Source of the DNA: Morganella morganii_D
GTDB lineage: Bacteria > Pseudomonadota > Gammaproteobacteria > Enterobacterales > Enterobacteriaceae
Assembly: GCA_044772875.1 (NCBI GenBank)
Contig: CP173058.1
Span: forward strand, 1,116,001 to 1,180,000
DNA length: 64,000 bases
Direction of reading: 5' to 3'
Positions within the stretch are counted from its first letter, which is position 1. Every line of letters begins with the position of its first letter. Below the pieces are notes generated by a model that searched no databases, had not been told where the DNA came from, and worked only from the letters and a program-made list of their open reading frames with translations. Made by a program: the position numbers and the translations under genes. Below, piece after piece: positions 15,767 through 24,803 of this stretch.

Positions 15767-16271
15767 CGATGTTGAGATTGCTGTCCGGAAACAGCTTCTG
15801 GCGCAGCTGGCGCTGGCAGGTATTGATATCCCGGTCAAAGCGGGTTTTCAGTCTGCAAAACAGGGGCGGGAAGATAATTTCGTTATGTTCTTTCCCGCCG
15901 GTGAAAATCCGCAGGGCTGGCAGAAACGCAGTTATAACCCGCAGGGCAATGATGCCGGTCACCTGGAAGCACAGCAGTATGAAACAACATTCCAGGTACA
16001 GGCATTTATCACCGAATTCAGCGGTTACACTGCGAAAGATATTACGGCTGTCGTCCGGATGATCGTTAATTCGTTACCGTTTGTCGGGGCACTGAGAAAG
16101 CAGGGGATCGGTGTGCAGCGGGCAACCGGTATCCGCCTCCCGTATTTTGTCAACGACCGCGGCGATTACGAACAAAACCCGTCCTTTGACTTTAATGTGA
16201 CTTATACCCGTACTCTCCGTCCGGAAACGGCCGCTGTTACCGCGCTGTTCCCGGATATTCACCGCATATAA
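15756..16271 (+). CDS. Tail terminator (neck) protein
   Basis: A 171-aa protein starting at Met 15756, within the collar gene. The pattern of a short helical N-terminus, FVMFFPAGENPQGWQKRSY, and EAQQYETTFQVQAFI fits phage neck terminator proteins that cap the sheath and tube. It immediately precedes the sheath gene, the standard place. Its exact family was not pinned down. Confidence 0.72.
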   Translation: MTDNDVEIAVRKQLLAQLALAGIDIPVKAGFQSAKQGREDNFVMFFPAGENPQGWQKRSYNPQGNDAGHLEAQQYETTFQVQAFITEFSGYTAKDITAVVRMIVNSLPFVGALRKQGIGVQRATGIRLPYFVNDRGDYEQNPSFDFNVTYTRTLRPETAAVTALFPDIHRI

Positions 16272-16280
16272 GGTTTTATT

Positions 16281-17768
16281 ATGCCAATTAAACAAACCCG
16301 TTACGTCGATATCGCGTCAGCGGTGATCGGCGCGTCCGCCGTGCCGATGCGTAAGCTGACGGCGCGGTTATTTTCCACCAATCCTAAAATTCCTGCCGGG
16401 CACGTACTGGAGTTTGCATCCGGTCAGGTTGATGAACTGCTGGGTGCCGACTCTCCGGAGGCGCAGTTTGCACGACAGTATTTCAGCTATGTCAGTCCGG
16501 CCCCGGTCAGTAAACCGAAAGAATTGCAGATCGCCTCTTATGAGCCGGTTGGCCGGGCGCCGACATGGTTCGGGGCAAAAGCCGGAGCGCTGGCTGATCT
16601 GAAAATGATTGCTGACGGCACATTATCAGTGACATTCGGCAAGGTCACCAAAAACTACAAAGATATCGATTTATCCGAAGCCAAATCGTATGCCGATATC
16701 GCGTCACTGATTCAGGCGAAACTGAATGCCGAAAGTGAACCGCAGTTTTCCGGGGCATATCTGACCTTTAACGCGCTCGACAGTGCATTTGAACTCAGCG
16801 GCGGCGTGCAGGAACGTGCATCTGTCAGCGTGGGGTATTCCGTTCTTGCGGATGCGATGGGGCTGTCAGCCGGACGCGCATCCGAGGGCAATCCGGCACA
16901 GACTCCGCTGGAGGCATTCAAAGTTGCGGAGCAGGTTTCAGACTCCTTCGGCAGCGCCACATTTCTGAGTGAACTGTCGCTGGATCAGGCCGTCACACTG
17001 GCGCAGTACGTTGCCGGGGAGAACGTGAAATACCAGCTTCATCTGAGTGTGACAAAAGACAATGCCGAAGATTTCAGCGCAGCGTTGATCGGCACCGCAT
17101 CAACCGGTCTGAACCTGAAAACAGAAAGCGGGTATTTTATCCAGGCGCTGCCGATGGCGGTGATGGCCGCCACGGATTACGACCGTACCAACGCCACCAC
17201 CAACTATATGTTCCGTCAGCTCGGCGTGACATTCCCGGCGCAGGTCACCACAGATCAGGATGCGGACCGTTTCGATAAACTGCGGGTGAATTACTACGGC
17301 GAAACCGCTGTGGCCGGTTCACAGATCCGCTTTTATCAGCGCGGCTTCCTGTGCGGCGGCAGTTCTAACCCCCCGGACATGAGTGTGCATGCCAATGAGC
17401 AGTGGCTGAAAGCGTATATCGCGCAGCAGTGGTTCAGCCTGTTACTGGCGACACGCGGTATTCCGGCCAACAAAGACGGCGAAGCCAGGGCACTGATGGT
17501 CATTGCCGGTGCGGTCACCAAAGCCGTGGATAACGGCACTATCCTTGCCGGTAAAACCTTAACGGAAGTACAGAAAATCGCGGTGACGGACGCATCCGGT
17601 GATGATCTGGCCTGGCACGATGTACAGGACAAAGGGTACTGGTACAACGCACAGATTGTTGAAAGTACCGGTGAAAGCGGTTTACCGGAGTACGTGATGA
17701 AATACGTGCTGATTTACGGTAAGGGCGACTGGGTGCGCAAGGTCGAAGGTTCACACAATTTAGTGTAA
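16281..17768 (+). CDS. Contractile tail sheath, DUF3383 family
   Basis: A 495-aa protein of the DUF3383 family, the sheath of a group of temperate myoviruses. It has the N-terminal RYVDIASAVIGASAVPMRKL segment, the MAATDYDRTNATTNYMFRQL region and TTDQDADRFDKLRVNYYGET. Its length and position before the tube are normal for the family. It contracts during infection to drive the tube through the envelope. This gene shows the phage is a myovirus. Confidence 0.9.
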   Translation: MPIKQTRYVDIASAVIGASAVPMRKLTARLFSTNPKIPAGHVLEFASGQVDELLGADSPEAQFARQYFSYVSPAPVSKPKELQIASYEPVGRAPTWFGAKAGALADLKMIADGTLSVTFGKVTKNYKDIDLSEAKSYADIASLIQAKLNAESEPQFSGAYLTFNALDSAFELSGGVQERASVSVGYSVLADAMGLSAGRASEGNPAQTPLEAFKVAEQVSDSFGSATFLSELSLDQAVTLAQYVAGENVKYQLHLSVTKDNAEDFSAALIGTASTGLNLKTESGYFIQALPMAVMAATDYDRTNATTNYMFRQLGVTFPAQVTTDQDADRFDKLRVNYYGETAVAGSQIRFYQRGFLCGGSSNPPDMSVHANEQWLKAYIAQQWFSLLLATRGIPANKDGEARALMVIAGAVTKAVDNGTILAGKTLTEVQKIAVTDASGDDLAWHDVQDKGYWYNAQIVESTGESGLPEYVMKYVLIYGKGDWVRKVEGSHNLV

Positions 17769-17777
17769 GGAAAAAAT

Positions 17778-18230
17778 ATGAATGATGTATCAGCAACCGG
17801 CCTTGCACTGGTGGTACAGGCCAGCAAAACATTTCCTTCCGGGATTTTTATCACGCAGTTTGCGGATGATGCGGATCCGCTGGATTTACCGGCGGTGGAT
17901 ATCGCGCAGACCGGCATGGATATCAACGGTAATCTCGTGAGCTGGTCAACGCCCACACCGCAGACTGTCACCATTAACGTGCTGGCCGGCAGTGAGGAAG
18001 ATCAGAACCTGGCGATTCTTCTGGAAGCCAACACGGCGAAAAAAGGCCGCCGTCATGCCGGTGACATTATCACTATGGTGGCCTCTTACGGTGACGGCTC
18101 CACCACTACCGCCCGTAACGGCAAAATTACCAACGGCAGCCGGGGAAACTCTGCGGCCAGTGCCGGGCGTCTTAAATCAAAACAGTACACCTTCGTGTTC
18201 CAGGATTTTGACTCCACGCGTAATCGTTAA
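17778..18230 (+). CDS. Tail tube protein, DUF3277-like
   Basis: A 150-aa protein. The motif DIAQTGMDINGNLVSWSTP and the later RHAGDIITMVASYGDGST are features of DUF3277-type tube proteins that pair with DUF3383 sheaths. It stacks in hexameric rings to form the tube. It sits 9 bp after the sheath gene and is followed by a terminator, consistent with high expression of sheath and tube. Confidence 0.85.
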   Translation: MNDVSATGLALVVQASKTFPSGIFITQFADDADPLDLPAVDIAQTGMDINGNLVSWSTPTPQTVTINVLAGSEEDQNLAILLEANTAKKGRRHAGDIITMVASYGDGSTTTARNGKITNGSRGNSAASAGRLKSKQYTFVFQDFDSTRNR

Positions 18231-18235
18231 TCACC

Positions 18236-18259
18236 GGCGGGCATGTCCCGCCTTTTTTT
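18236..18259 (+). terminator. Terminator after tube gene
   Basis: Stem GGCGGG / CCCGCC (18236-18241 and 18247-18252), loop CATGT, seven T. It precedes the chaperone gene and would lower expression of the tape measure and baseplate genes relative to tube. Confidence 0.85.
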
Positions 18260-18271
18260 ACGGAAAAAAAC

Positions 18272-18733
18272 ATGCTGATTAAACCGAAAGAAGTTCAGAT
18301 TAAAGATGTGGACGGTATTGAAAAGGCATTTGTCATCAGCCGTCTGCCTGCGGTGACCGGCCGGGAAATCCTTGCCAAATATCCGCTGTCCAATGCCCCT
18401 AAAATCGGAGATTACGAAGTCAGCAAAGAGGCCATGCTGAAAATGATGGCGTATGTATGCGCAGTGGCTGACGATGGTGAAGAGATTCCGTTAAAGACAC
18501 AGACGCTGATTGATAACCATGTGCCTGATGGTGAATCCCTGATCCGTCTTGAACTGGAAATGCTGAAGTATAACACCAGTTTTTTCGGGACCGGCGGGAA
18601 CTCCGGCTTCCTGCCTTTCCTCATCAGCAAGGTCGGCAGTTCACTCCCGTCAGTTATAAAAACGCTGATGGCTTCTTTGCAGTCATCATCAGCGAAGGAT
18701 TCGCCACCCTCACCGAACTCAAAACCACAGTAG
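18272..18733 (+). CDS. Tail assembly chaperone (lambda G-like)
   Basis: A 153-aa protein located between tube and tape measure genes, where myo- and siphophages encode the chaperone that coats the tape measure protein. It starts with a small beta domain, then a helical part ending in FLISKVGSSLPSVIKTL. The unshifted C-terminus is Ser/Pro-rich. A second frame overlaps its end and continues to the tape measure start, as in lambda G/GT. Confidence 0.75.
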   Translation: MLIKPKEVQIKDVDGIEKAFVISRLPAVTGREILAKYPLSNAPKIGDYEVSKEAMLKMMAYVCAVADDGEEIPLKTQTLIDNHVPDGESLIRLELEMLKYNTSFFGTGGNSGFLPFLISKVGSSLPSVIKTLMASLQSSSAKDSPPSPNSKPQ

Positions 18734-18816
18734 ATCTGGAAGAAGCGATGGACTTGTGGGAAATCGCGATCATTAACCGCTACAACGAAGCGCTGGCCGC
18801 TTCAAAGGACCGATAA
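18655..18816 (+). CDS. Frameshift extension of the chaperone (lambda T-like)
   Basis: The -1 frame is open over the chaperone 3' end and encodes FFAVIISEGFATLTELKTTV then a helix ending in RYNEALAASKDR, stopping at 18814-18816 where the tape measure ATG begins. It has no good start codon, so it is most simply made by ribosomal frameshifting near the AT-rich run at 18655-18663. The heptamer there is not an ideal slippery site, so the point of shift is uncertain. Confidence 0.6.
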   Translation, partial: YKNADGFFAVIISEGFATLTELKTTVDLEEAMDLWEIAIINRYNEALAASKDR

Positions 18817-20951
18817 TGTCATTGATGGATACCTTTGTTCAGGTCTTTGAATTTGATACCCGTCAGGCTGACAGTGCATTTGACCGAGTGCAGCGTTCAA
18901 CGGATGACATTATCGACGGGATGAAGCAGGCGCAGACTGCCGCGCAGCAGGGGGCTGATTCTCTCGGCGGCGTGTTCACTGAACTCTGGCAGTCATTACA
19001 GGGGCTGTCCGGTGAGCACGCTGTTGATTTTTCCACGAACGCGGCTGATGTGGCAGAGCAGACCGGTGCGGTAAAAGCGCAGGTGGATGCGGTAACCGAT
19101 TCCCTGTCTGAACTGGAATCTCAGCAGGCGGGATCTGATGCCAAATGGCAGGATATTCAGGCCTCACTGACGGGTACGGAGGCCGGTTATCAGGCGCTGG
19201 TTCAGGCAGTGGCAGCACTGAGCAGCGACACCGCCGTTCTGACGGATGAGGAGAGTCGCGGTAATGCAGTCCGGCAGCTGGCCGGTGGCATCATTAAAGC
19301 CCTGCAGGGGGATTACCGTGAACTTGGCCGGATTGCGGAAGAGGTGGGTAAAAAAAGTGTTGCAGCTGGTAACAGTGAGGTTGTGACACAGAAAAAAGTA
19401 CAGAACGAACTGAATAAAACGGATACACAATACCAAAAGGCCGGGGAGTCCGTTGCCGGATTTGCCAAAAAAGCCCTGGCAGCCGTCGGCCTGTTTATGA
19501 GCGCATCTGCCCTTGTCGGTGAATCCGTTGCCCGTGCTGCTGAAATCGAATCCCTGGATAAATTCGGTAAAAAAATCAATGTTGCCACGGCAGATGTGGA
19601 TGCCTTTGCCGGGTCAGTGGCTGAACTCGGCGGCACCCGTGAGGCGGCGCAGTCAGACATGGAAGCGATGGCGAAATCATTCGGGTTTGCCGGTAACGCC
19701 ATGGAAAAAATCCTGCGGAGGGCTGACAAAGTGCAGGGTATGAAATTCGATAAGGCCAAAGCCACATTGTCGGCGCTCGGTGTGTCGGATGATAAAACTG
19801 TTGAACTGATGATGAAAGGCCGCAAAGAACTCGAGCGGATGATGGGGGTGCAGAAAGAGTATTCCGGCATCACCAGAGAGAGCATTGAGCAGTCTGTTAA
19901 ATTCAATAAATCCATGCAGAGTTTTAAACAGTCCTCCGGTCTTCTGAAAAACAGCTTTCTGGAGATGGTGATCCCGATCCTGGCAACCGGCCTGGAATGG
20001 GTCAGTAAATTTGTCGGCTTCTGCAAAGAAAACAAAACCCTGATCACGGGATTTTTTATTGCAGTCGGTATCGCACTAGCAACCTATTACGTTCCGCCGA
20101 TGCTCGCGGCTGCGGCGGCCACCCTGGCGGCAACATGGCCGATTATTGCCATTATTGCGGTTATAGCCCTGCTGGCGGCAGCGTTTGCTCTGGTGTATGA
20201 CGACATCATGAATTTCATCGACGGCAACGATTCGATGATTGGCCGGATACTGGACAAATACCCCGCACTGAAAACGATTATTCTGGCGGTATGGGAAGCC
20301 TGGAAAACCTGTTTTGAATACCTGAAAGCAGCCGTGAAAGTTGTGGCGGATATTGTGGTGGATGCGTACAACATCATGAATAAAGCCCTGAATGACTTTA
20401 TCGGCTGGCTGACAGGCAGTATTAAGGGCGTGATGGCATGGGGTGATGATTTCGGGAATGTGTTCAGCACAGTATCGGATACCGTTGTCGGTATATTTAA
20501 GTGGTTGTGGGAGCAGATAAAATCGTATCTCGACTGGATCAATAAAGGTCTGGACATGATAAAAAACGGCTGGGCGACCTTAAAAGGCTGGTTTGGTGAC
20601 GGTGATGATATTGAGGTTGAACAGACCGTTAACCGCACGGTGAATGAACAGGGTCAGATTGGGTACGACATGCCACCTGAAAAAACGATCAGTGAGGACG
20701 ACGCGGCAAAAATGGCACAGGCCATGACCGCACATCTTTACGGTGTGTCAAATGACCCGATGAATCCTGTCACCAGTCAGGCGATCAGCAATCAGTCAAC
20801 AACCAGTAATGAAACAAACGTCAGTATCGGTGAACTTAAGATCGAAACACAGGCAACGGATGCTCAGGGTATGGCGGCGGGCGCCAAAGATGCACTCGGA
20901 TCTCAGTTGCAGGACTTTGGGCATCAGACAAATACGGGGCTGGGGAAATGA
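18816..20951 (+). CDS. Tail tape measure protein
   Basis: A 711-aa protein. It is Ala/Gln-rich and helical for the first 220 residues, has a hydrophobic block near 210-230, and a strong membrane block near 410-465 (with AAAAATLAATWPIIAI). A C-terminal tail ends at the baseplate genes. These features fit a tape measure, which sets tail length and helps DNA entry; by the usual ratio of about 1.5 angstrom per residue the tail would be near 105 nm. It overlaps the frameshift extension at its start and the next gene by four bases. Confidence 0.88.
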   Translation: MSLMDTFVQVFEFDTRQADSAFDRVQRSTDDIIDGMKQAQTAAQQGADSLGGVFTELWQSLQGLSGEHAVDFSTNAADVAEQTGAVKAQVDAVTDSLSELESQQAGSDAKWQDIQASLTGTEAGYQALVQAVAALSSDTAVLTDEESRGNAVRQLAGGIIKALQGDYRELGRIAEEVGKKSVAAGNSEVVTQKKVQNELNKTDTQYQKAGESVAGFAKKALAAVGLFMSASALVGESVARAAEIESLDKFGKKINVATADVDAFAGSVAELGGTREAAQSDMEAMAKSFGFAGNAMEKILRRADKVQGMKFDKAKATLSALGVSDDKTVELMMKGRKELERMMGVQKEYSGITRESIEQSVKFNKSMQSFKQSSGLLKNSFLEMVIPILATGLEWVSKFVGFCKENKTLITGFFIAVGIALATYYVPPMLAAAAATLAATWPIIAIIAVIALLAAAFALVYDDIMNFIDGNDSMIGRILDKYPALKTIILAVWEAWKTCFEYLKAAVKVVADIVVDAYNIMNKALNDFIGWLTGSIKGVMAWGDDFGNVFSTVSDTVVGIFKWLWEQIKSYLDWINKGLDMIKNGWATLKGWFGDGDDIEVEQTVNRTVNEQGQIGYDMPPEKTISEDDAAKMAQAMTAHLYGVSNDPMNPVTSQAISNQSTTSNETNVSIGELKIETQATDAQGMAAGAKDALGSQLQDFGHQTNTGLGK

Positions 20952-21478
20952 TTACGGAAGTGAAGATATTTGATACGGAATCCTTCACTACGCTGTTTGA
21001 GTCAGTAAATCCCGTTCAGCTGAACGTCCGGGATGAGCATAAGGCGACGCAGTTTCAGGTGGAATCCGGTGAAACCCGCAGTGACCATGTTGTGATTAAC
21101 CCGGTGGAAATCGGTATGGATCTGATACTCACCGGCGAACTGAAAGACGCTTTTGAAGCCATGCAGCAGGCTTACGATCAGCATCAGCTTGTCGGTATTC
21201 AGACCCGGGTAAAAACCTATCAGCCGATGCTGATAGTGAATTTTTACCACGATGAAATCCCGGATATGGCGGACGCGGTGAAACTCTCCCTGCGCTTTAC
21301 CGAATGGCGGACGGTTGAGCCGGAATACGGTGAACTGCCGCCGCGTAAAGTTGCGAAGAAAGAGCAGAGCAGCACGGTAAACAGGGGGAAAGTCCAGATA
21401 AAAGAGGCGGATACTGCCACGAAGAAAAAAGGCTCTGTCGCAACCCGTATCGCTGATGGTGACTGGAGTCTTTCATGA
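20948..21478 (+). CDS. Baseplate protein, Dit-like N-terminal domain
   Basis: A 176-aa protein with a beta-rich core (residues 1-120) that resembles the Dit-like phage tail N-terminal domain, including VNPVEIGMDLILTGELKDAF. The C-terminal 50 residues are basic and likely flexible. It follows the tape measure with a four-base overlap, the normal position for the first hub protein. A bound LysM domain, seen in some homologues, is absent. Confidence 0.7.
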   Translation: MITEVKIFDTESFTTLFESVNPVQLNVRDEHKATQFQVESGETRSDHVVINPVEIGMDLILTGELKDAFEAMQQAYDQHQLVGIQTRVKTYQPMLIVNFYHDEIPDMADAVKLSLRFTEWRTVEPEYGELPPRKVAKKEQSSTVNRGKVQIKEADTATKKKGSVATRIADGDWSLS

Positions 21479-21768
21479 AAATCATACCACTGAATACGGT
21501 TCCCAATCAGCGCCTGAGGGTTACCCTGGGTGGCAGGGAATGGGAGCTGACGATTAAAGCTGCGCGGCAGGTGATGTGCTGTGATATCCGTTGTGATGAC
21601 ACGGTGATTGTTCAGGGAATGCGTATTGTTCCGGGGCAGCCGCTGATACCGTACCGGCATCTCACTCACGGCGGTAATTTTGCCCTGCTGACAGAGGGGG
21701 ATGAACTTCCGTGGTGGGAACTGTTTGAAAAAACACAAACACTGATTTATTGGGGGAGCGATGATTGA
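21475..21768 (+). CDS. Baseplate plug protein
   Basis: A 97-aa protein resembling the small baseplate plug family of myoviruses: it begins IIPLNTVPNQRLRVTLGGRE and contains DIRCDDTVIVQGMRIVPGQP and LIPYRHL. It plugs the tube in the baseplate hub. It overlaps both neighbours (4 and 8 bp), as translationally coupled genes do. Confidence 0.78.
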   Translation: MKIIPLNTVPNQRLRVTLGGREWELTIKAARQVMCCDIRCDDTVIVQGMRIVPGQPLIPYRHLTHGGNFALLTEGDELPWWELFEKTQTLIYWGSDD

Positions 21769-22576
21769 TTTGCGCCGGATCCGCTGCGGCATTGAACTTA
21801 ACGGGCGTATGCAGTGGTATGAGGGATTGCGCATCCGGGCCGGAGGCACCAAATATGCCAATCCGCTGCAGAACGAATGCACGGTGAATATCGACGGACT
21901 GAACGCGGAAACCCGTACCATGCTGCTGACCGAAACCAGTCCGTTCGCCGGCAATAAATCCTCACCCCGGATTGTTGTTGAGGCCGGTCGTGCCGGTACC
22001 GGTATTTTCCGGATCTACACCGGCGATATTGTCAGTGCTGAAATCTCGTCACCACCGGATGTGACGCTGACACTGAAAGCGAAAACCAATAATGCCAGCG
22101 CCCGGGACATTGTGTCACCGGAAGGTAAGCAACTGGCCAAAATGAGTGAGATTGCAGCTGATATTGCCCGTGACTGTAACGTGACACTGAATTTTCAGGC
22201 AACGGATAAAAATATCGGTAACTGGTATTTCTGCGGTCCGGCGCTGAAACAGGTTGAACGGCTGCAGGAAGCCGGGAATGTAAAAGCGTTCATTGATGAT
22301 GATGTGCTGTATGTCAAAGACAGTGATAAGGCACTTTCCGGAAGACTGCGGATCCTCAGTCAGAAAAGCGGCATGGTCGGTATACCGAAAGCCACGGAGA
22401 AAGGCGTTGATGTCACCTACCTTATCGACGGGGAATCATCCCTCGGCGGCATGTTGCGTCTGGACAGTAAATATAACCCCGCCCTGAACGGGGATTACAT
22501 TATCGAGCAGCTCAAATTCGATATTGCGTCTCACGATGATCCTTTCTTTTATCAGGCAACCTGCAAACGGGCCTGA
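21761..22576 (+). CDS. Baseplate hub protein
   Basis: A 271-aa protein resembling Mu gp44 / P2 gpD-type hub proteins of this phage group: RIRCGIELNGRMQWYEGLRI at the start, a middle CNVTLNFQATDKNIGNWYFCG and the ending YNPALNGDYIIEQLKFDIAS. It forms the hub that joins tube and spike. It ends one base before the spike gene start. Confidence 0.78.
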   Translation: MIDLRRIRCGIELNGRMQWYEGLRIRAGGTKYANPLQNECTVNIDGLNAETRTMLLTETSPFAGNKSSPRIVVEAGRAGTGIFRIYTGDIVSAEISSPPDVTLTLKAKTNNASARDIVSPEGKQLAKMSEIAADIARDCNVTLNFQATDKNIGNWYFCGPALKQVERLQEAGNVKAFIDDDVLYVKDSDKALSGRLRILSQKSGMVGIPKATEKGVDVTYLIDGESSLGGMLRLDSKYNPALNGDYIIEQLKFDIASHDDPFFYQATCKRA

Positions 22577-22577
22577 C

Positions 22578-23282
22578 ATGGGCAAAACAATGAACAAACC
22601 AAACAGTGACCAGGCGAATGACGGCAGTCTCGCCGGGCAGTTTATGGCTGCGTTCCGTAATCTGCTGATGAATATTGATGACATGCTTCCCGCCACCGTA
22701 GTGAGTTACGACGATGCGACAAACCGGGCGGTAATTAAACCCCTGGTGATGATGGTCACCACGGAAGGGAAGCGGATCGGGCGTGGTGCACTGCCTAATA
22801 TCCCGGTATTCCGGTTTGGCGGCGGCGGGTTCTTTATCAGGATGCCGGTAAAGCCTGGTGATTTCGGCTGGCTGAAAGCGAACGACCGGGATATCAGTCT
22901 GATTTTTCAGCGCGGCGGCCTGGAGGATGAACCGAATACGGCCAGGCTGCATACATTCAGTGATGCCATGTTTTTCCCTGACACGCTCAAAGGCTGGGTG
23001 ATCGACGGCAAAAACGCGGACGCACTGGTGGTGCAGTCAACAGACGGTTCTGTGTGCTTATCCCTGCATAATGATAAAGCAGTCTTTGACGGCCCGAAAT
23101 TTATCTCTAATGCGCCGGAAAACGAATTTAACGGCAATGTGATCGTCAACGGCAACCACGCCGTAAACGGTAACAGTGAATCAAACGGCGGCACTATGAC
23201 GCATAACGGTAAAAATATCGGGTCTACCCATAAACATTCCGGTGTTCAGGGTGGCAATAGTGATTCAGGAGAGCCGGTATGA
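22578..23282 (+). CDS. Baseplate spike, Gp138/gpV-like
   Basis: A 234-aa protein. Residues 35-135 form an OB-fold like the Gp138 N-terminal spike domain (ATVVSYDDATNRAVIKPLVM, MPVKPGDFGWLKANDRDISL). The C-terminal part has Asn/Gly-rich repeats (NGNVIVNGNHAVNGNSESNG) that suit a beta-helical needle ending in a His-containing tip (THKH). It punctures the outer membrane. Met at 22578 is chosen because the upstream frame lies in the hub gene. Confidence 0.82.
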   Translation: MGKTMNKPNSDQANDGSLAGQFMAAFRNLLMNIDDMLPATVVSYDDATNRAVIKPLVMMVTTEGKRIGRGALPNIPVFRFGGGGFFIRMPVKPGDFGWLKANDRDISLIFQRGGLEDEPNTARLHTFSDAMFFPDTLKGWVIDGKNADALVVQSTDGSVCLSLHNDKAVFDGPKFISNAPENEFNGNVIVNGNHAVNGNSESNGGTMTHNGKNIGSTHKHSGVQGGNSDSGEPV

Positions 23283-23623
23283 AGACCTTTGATGTGAACG
23301 GGAATAATGACCTGTTCATCGGAAACGACGGCAATATTGCCATTGTCAGTGGTGAACCGGCGGTAAAAAACGTTTGTGCGCAGTATGTGAAAGCGCTGCG
23401 CGGGGAAATGCTGCACAAGCTGGATAAGGGGATCCCGTACTGGAAAACCACCTTCGGGCGACAGGCTGATCTGCCGCTGTTTGAATCCGCGTTCCGCGAG
23501 CGTATGCGGGAAATTCCGCAGGTAACCGCCGTGGTGTCATTCAGAGCCACGCTGAATGATAACGAACTGAACTATGTGGCTGTCCTGCAGACAGAATACG
23601 GGAGCATTACGTTAAATGGCTGA
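23279..23623 (+). CDS. Baseplate wedge protein, gp25/gpW-like
   Basis: A 114-aa protein of the T4 gp25-like family: DVNGNNDLFIGNDGNIAIVS at the start, CAQYVKALRGEML and an FRERMREIPQVTAV segment. It initiates sheath polymerisation on the baseplate. It overlaps the spike gene by 4 bp and the gpJ-like gene by 8 bp. Confidence 0.85.
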   Translation: MKTFDVNGNNDLFIGNDGNIAIVSGEPAVKNVCAQYVKALRGEMLHKLDKGIPYWKTTFGRQADLPLFESAFRERMREIPQVTAVVSFRATLNDNELNYVAVLQTEYGSITLNG

Positions 23624-24803
23624 CTATAAATACATTACCTCATCCGGTGTGATTGTTCCGGATACCGCAGAACTGCGGGCGGCAGTTGAGGATGAATTCA
23701 GAGCCGTATTTGGTCAGGATCTGGATGTCTCCCCGGAAACCCCGCAGGGGGCGCTGATCACAATGGAAACGGAAAACCGTGATGCGGTAGTCCGTAATAA
23801 TGCGGAACTGGCAAACCAGATTAACCCGGACATTGCAGGCGGCGTTTTTCTGGATGCCATCTGGGCGCTGATGGGCGGGCAGCGCTGGGATGCCACTCAG
23901 TCGATACTGACGCAGGTTGAATTCGGCGGCGTCCCCGGAACTATCATCCCGAAAGGTTCACTGGCTGAAACGCAGGCCGGTGATCAGTTTGCCACCACAA
24001 AGCCGCTGATTATCGGTAAAGGCGGGAAGATAACCGGCGATATGCGGGCGGTTGAAACCGGCCCTGTTGAGTGCCCGGCCGGTAAATTAAACACGGTGGC
24101 AAGTTCTGTGCTCGGCTGGGAAACGGTATCCAACCCGACCAGTGCGGTATTGGGGCGTGTTGCCGAATCTGATTTACAGTCCCGCCGCCGCCGGAAACTG
24201 ACGCTGGCAAAAAACACTGTCAGTGTCGGTGAGGCGATTACCTCTGCATTATATGAGCTGGAAGGCGTCCGTTCGCTGGCATACCGCGAAAATTATACTG
24301 ATACCCCGATGAGCCTGGACGGGATCACGCTGGTGCCGCACAGCGTATACGTGTGTGTTGAGGGCGGGGAAAGCGGAGAAATTGCCCGTGCTCTGCTGCG
24401 TACCAAAACAATCGGAGCCGCTTTCAACGGCAGTGAGGAGGTTGAGGTACCGGAACCTGTCAGCGGACAGACCTATACCGTAAAATTTGACCGGGCAAAA
24501 GAGATTGTCCTGTTCTGCCGCGTGACAGTGAAAAAAACATCACTGGATGCGCAGACGGTTATTCCGGCAGCGGTTGAGTCATGGGCCCGGGGCGAAACAG
24601 AAGGGGACGGCGGGCTGGTTGTCGGCCGTGAGGTTTCCCCGTTTGAAATATCGGCCGGTATTAATGCTTCTGAGCCGCGTCTGTTTGTCACACGGGCGGA
24701 ACTGTCAACCAACGGCACGGACTGGTCATCCGACACTTATCCGGTAAAGCTGACTGAGGTTGCCAGAATCAGCCGCAGTGCGGTGCAGGTGGTGTTTGTA
24801 TGA
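23616..24803 (+). CDS. Baseplate J-like wedge protein
   Basis: A 395-aa protein of the baseplate J family. Conserved features include the N-terminal AAVEDEFRAVFGQDLDVSPE, ALITMETENRD, the DPIWAL-like DAIWALMGGQRW, and a mid segment SDLQSRRRRKLTLAKNTVS. It makes the peripheral wedge that reaches the tail fibres. It overlaps the next gene by 4 bp. Confidence 0.9.
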   Translation: MADYKYITSSGVIVPDTAELRAAVEDEFRAVFGQDLDVSPETPQGALITMETENRDAVVRNNAELANQINPDIAGGVFLDAIWALMGGQRWDATQSILTQVEFGGVPGTIIPKGSLAETQAGDQFATTKPLIIGKGGKITGDMRAVETGPVECPAGKLNTVASSVLGWETVSNPTSAVLGRVAESDLQSRRRRKLTLAKNTVSVGEAITSALYELEGVRSLAYRENYTDTPMSLDGITLVPHSVYVCVEGGESGEIARALLRTKTIGAAFNGSEEVEVPEPVSGQTYTVKFDRAKEIVLFCRVTVKKTSLDAQTVIPAAVESWARGETEGDGGLVVGREVSPFEISAGINASEPRLFVTRAELSTNGTDWSSDTYPVKLTEVARISRSAVQVVFV

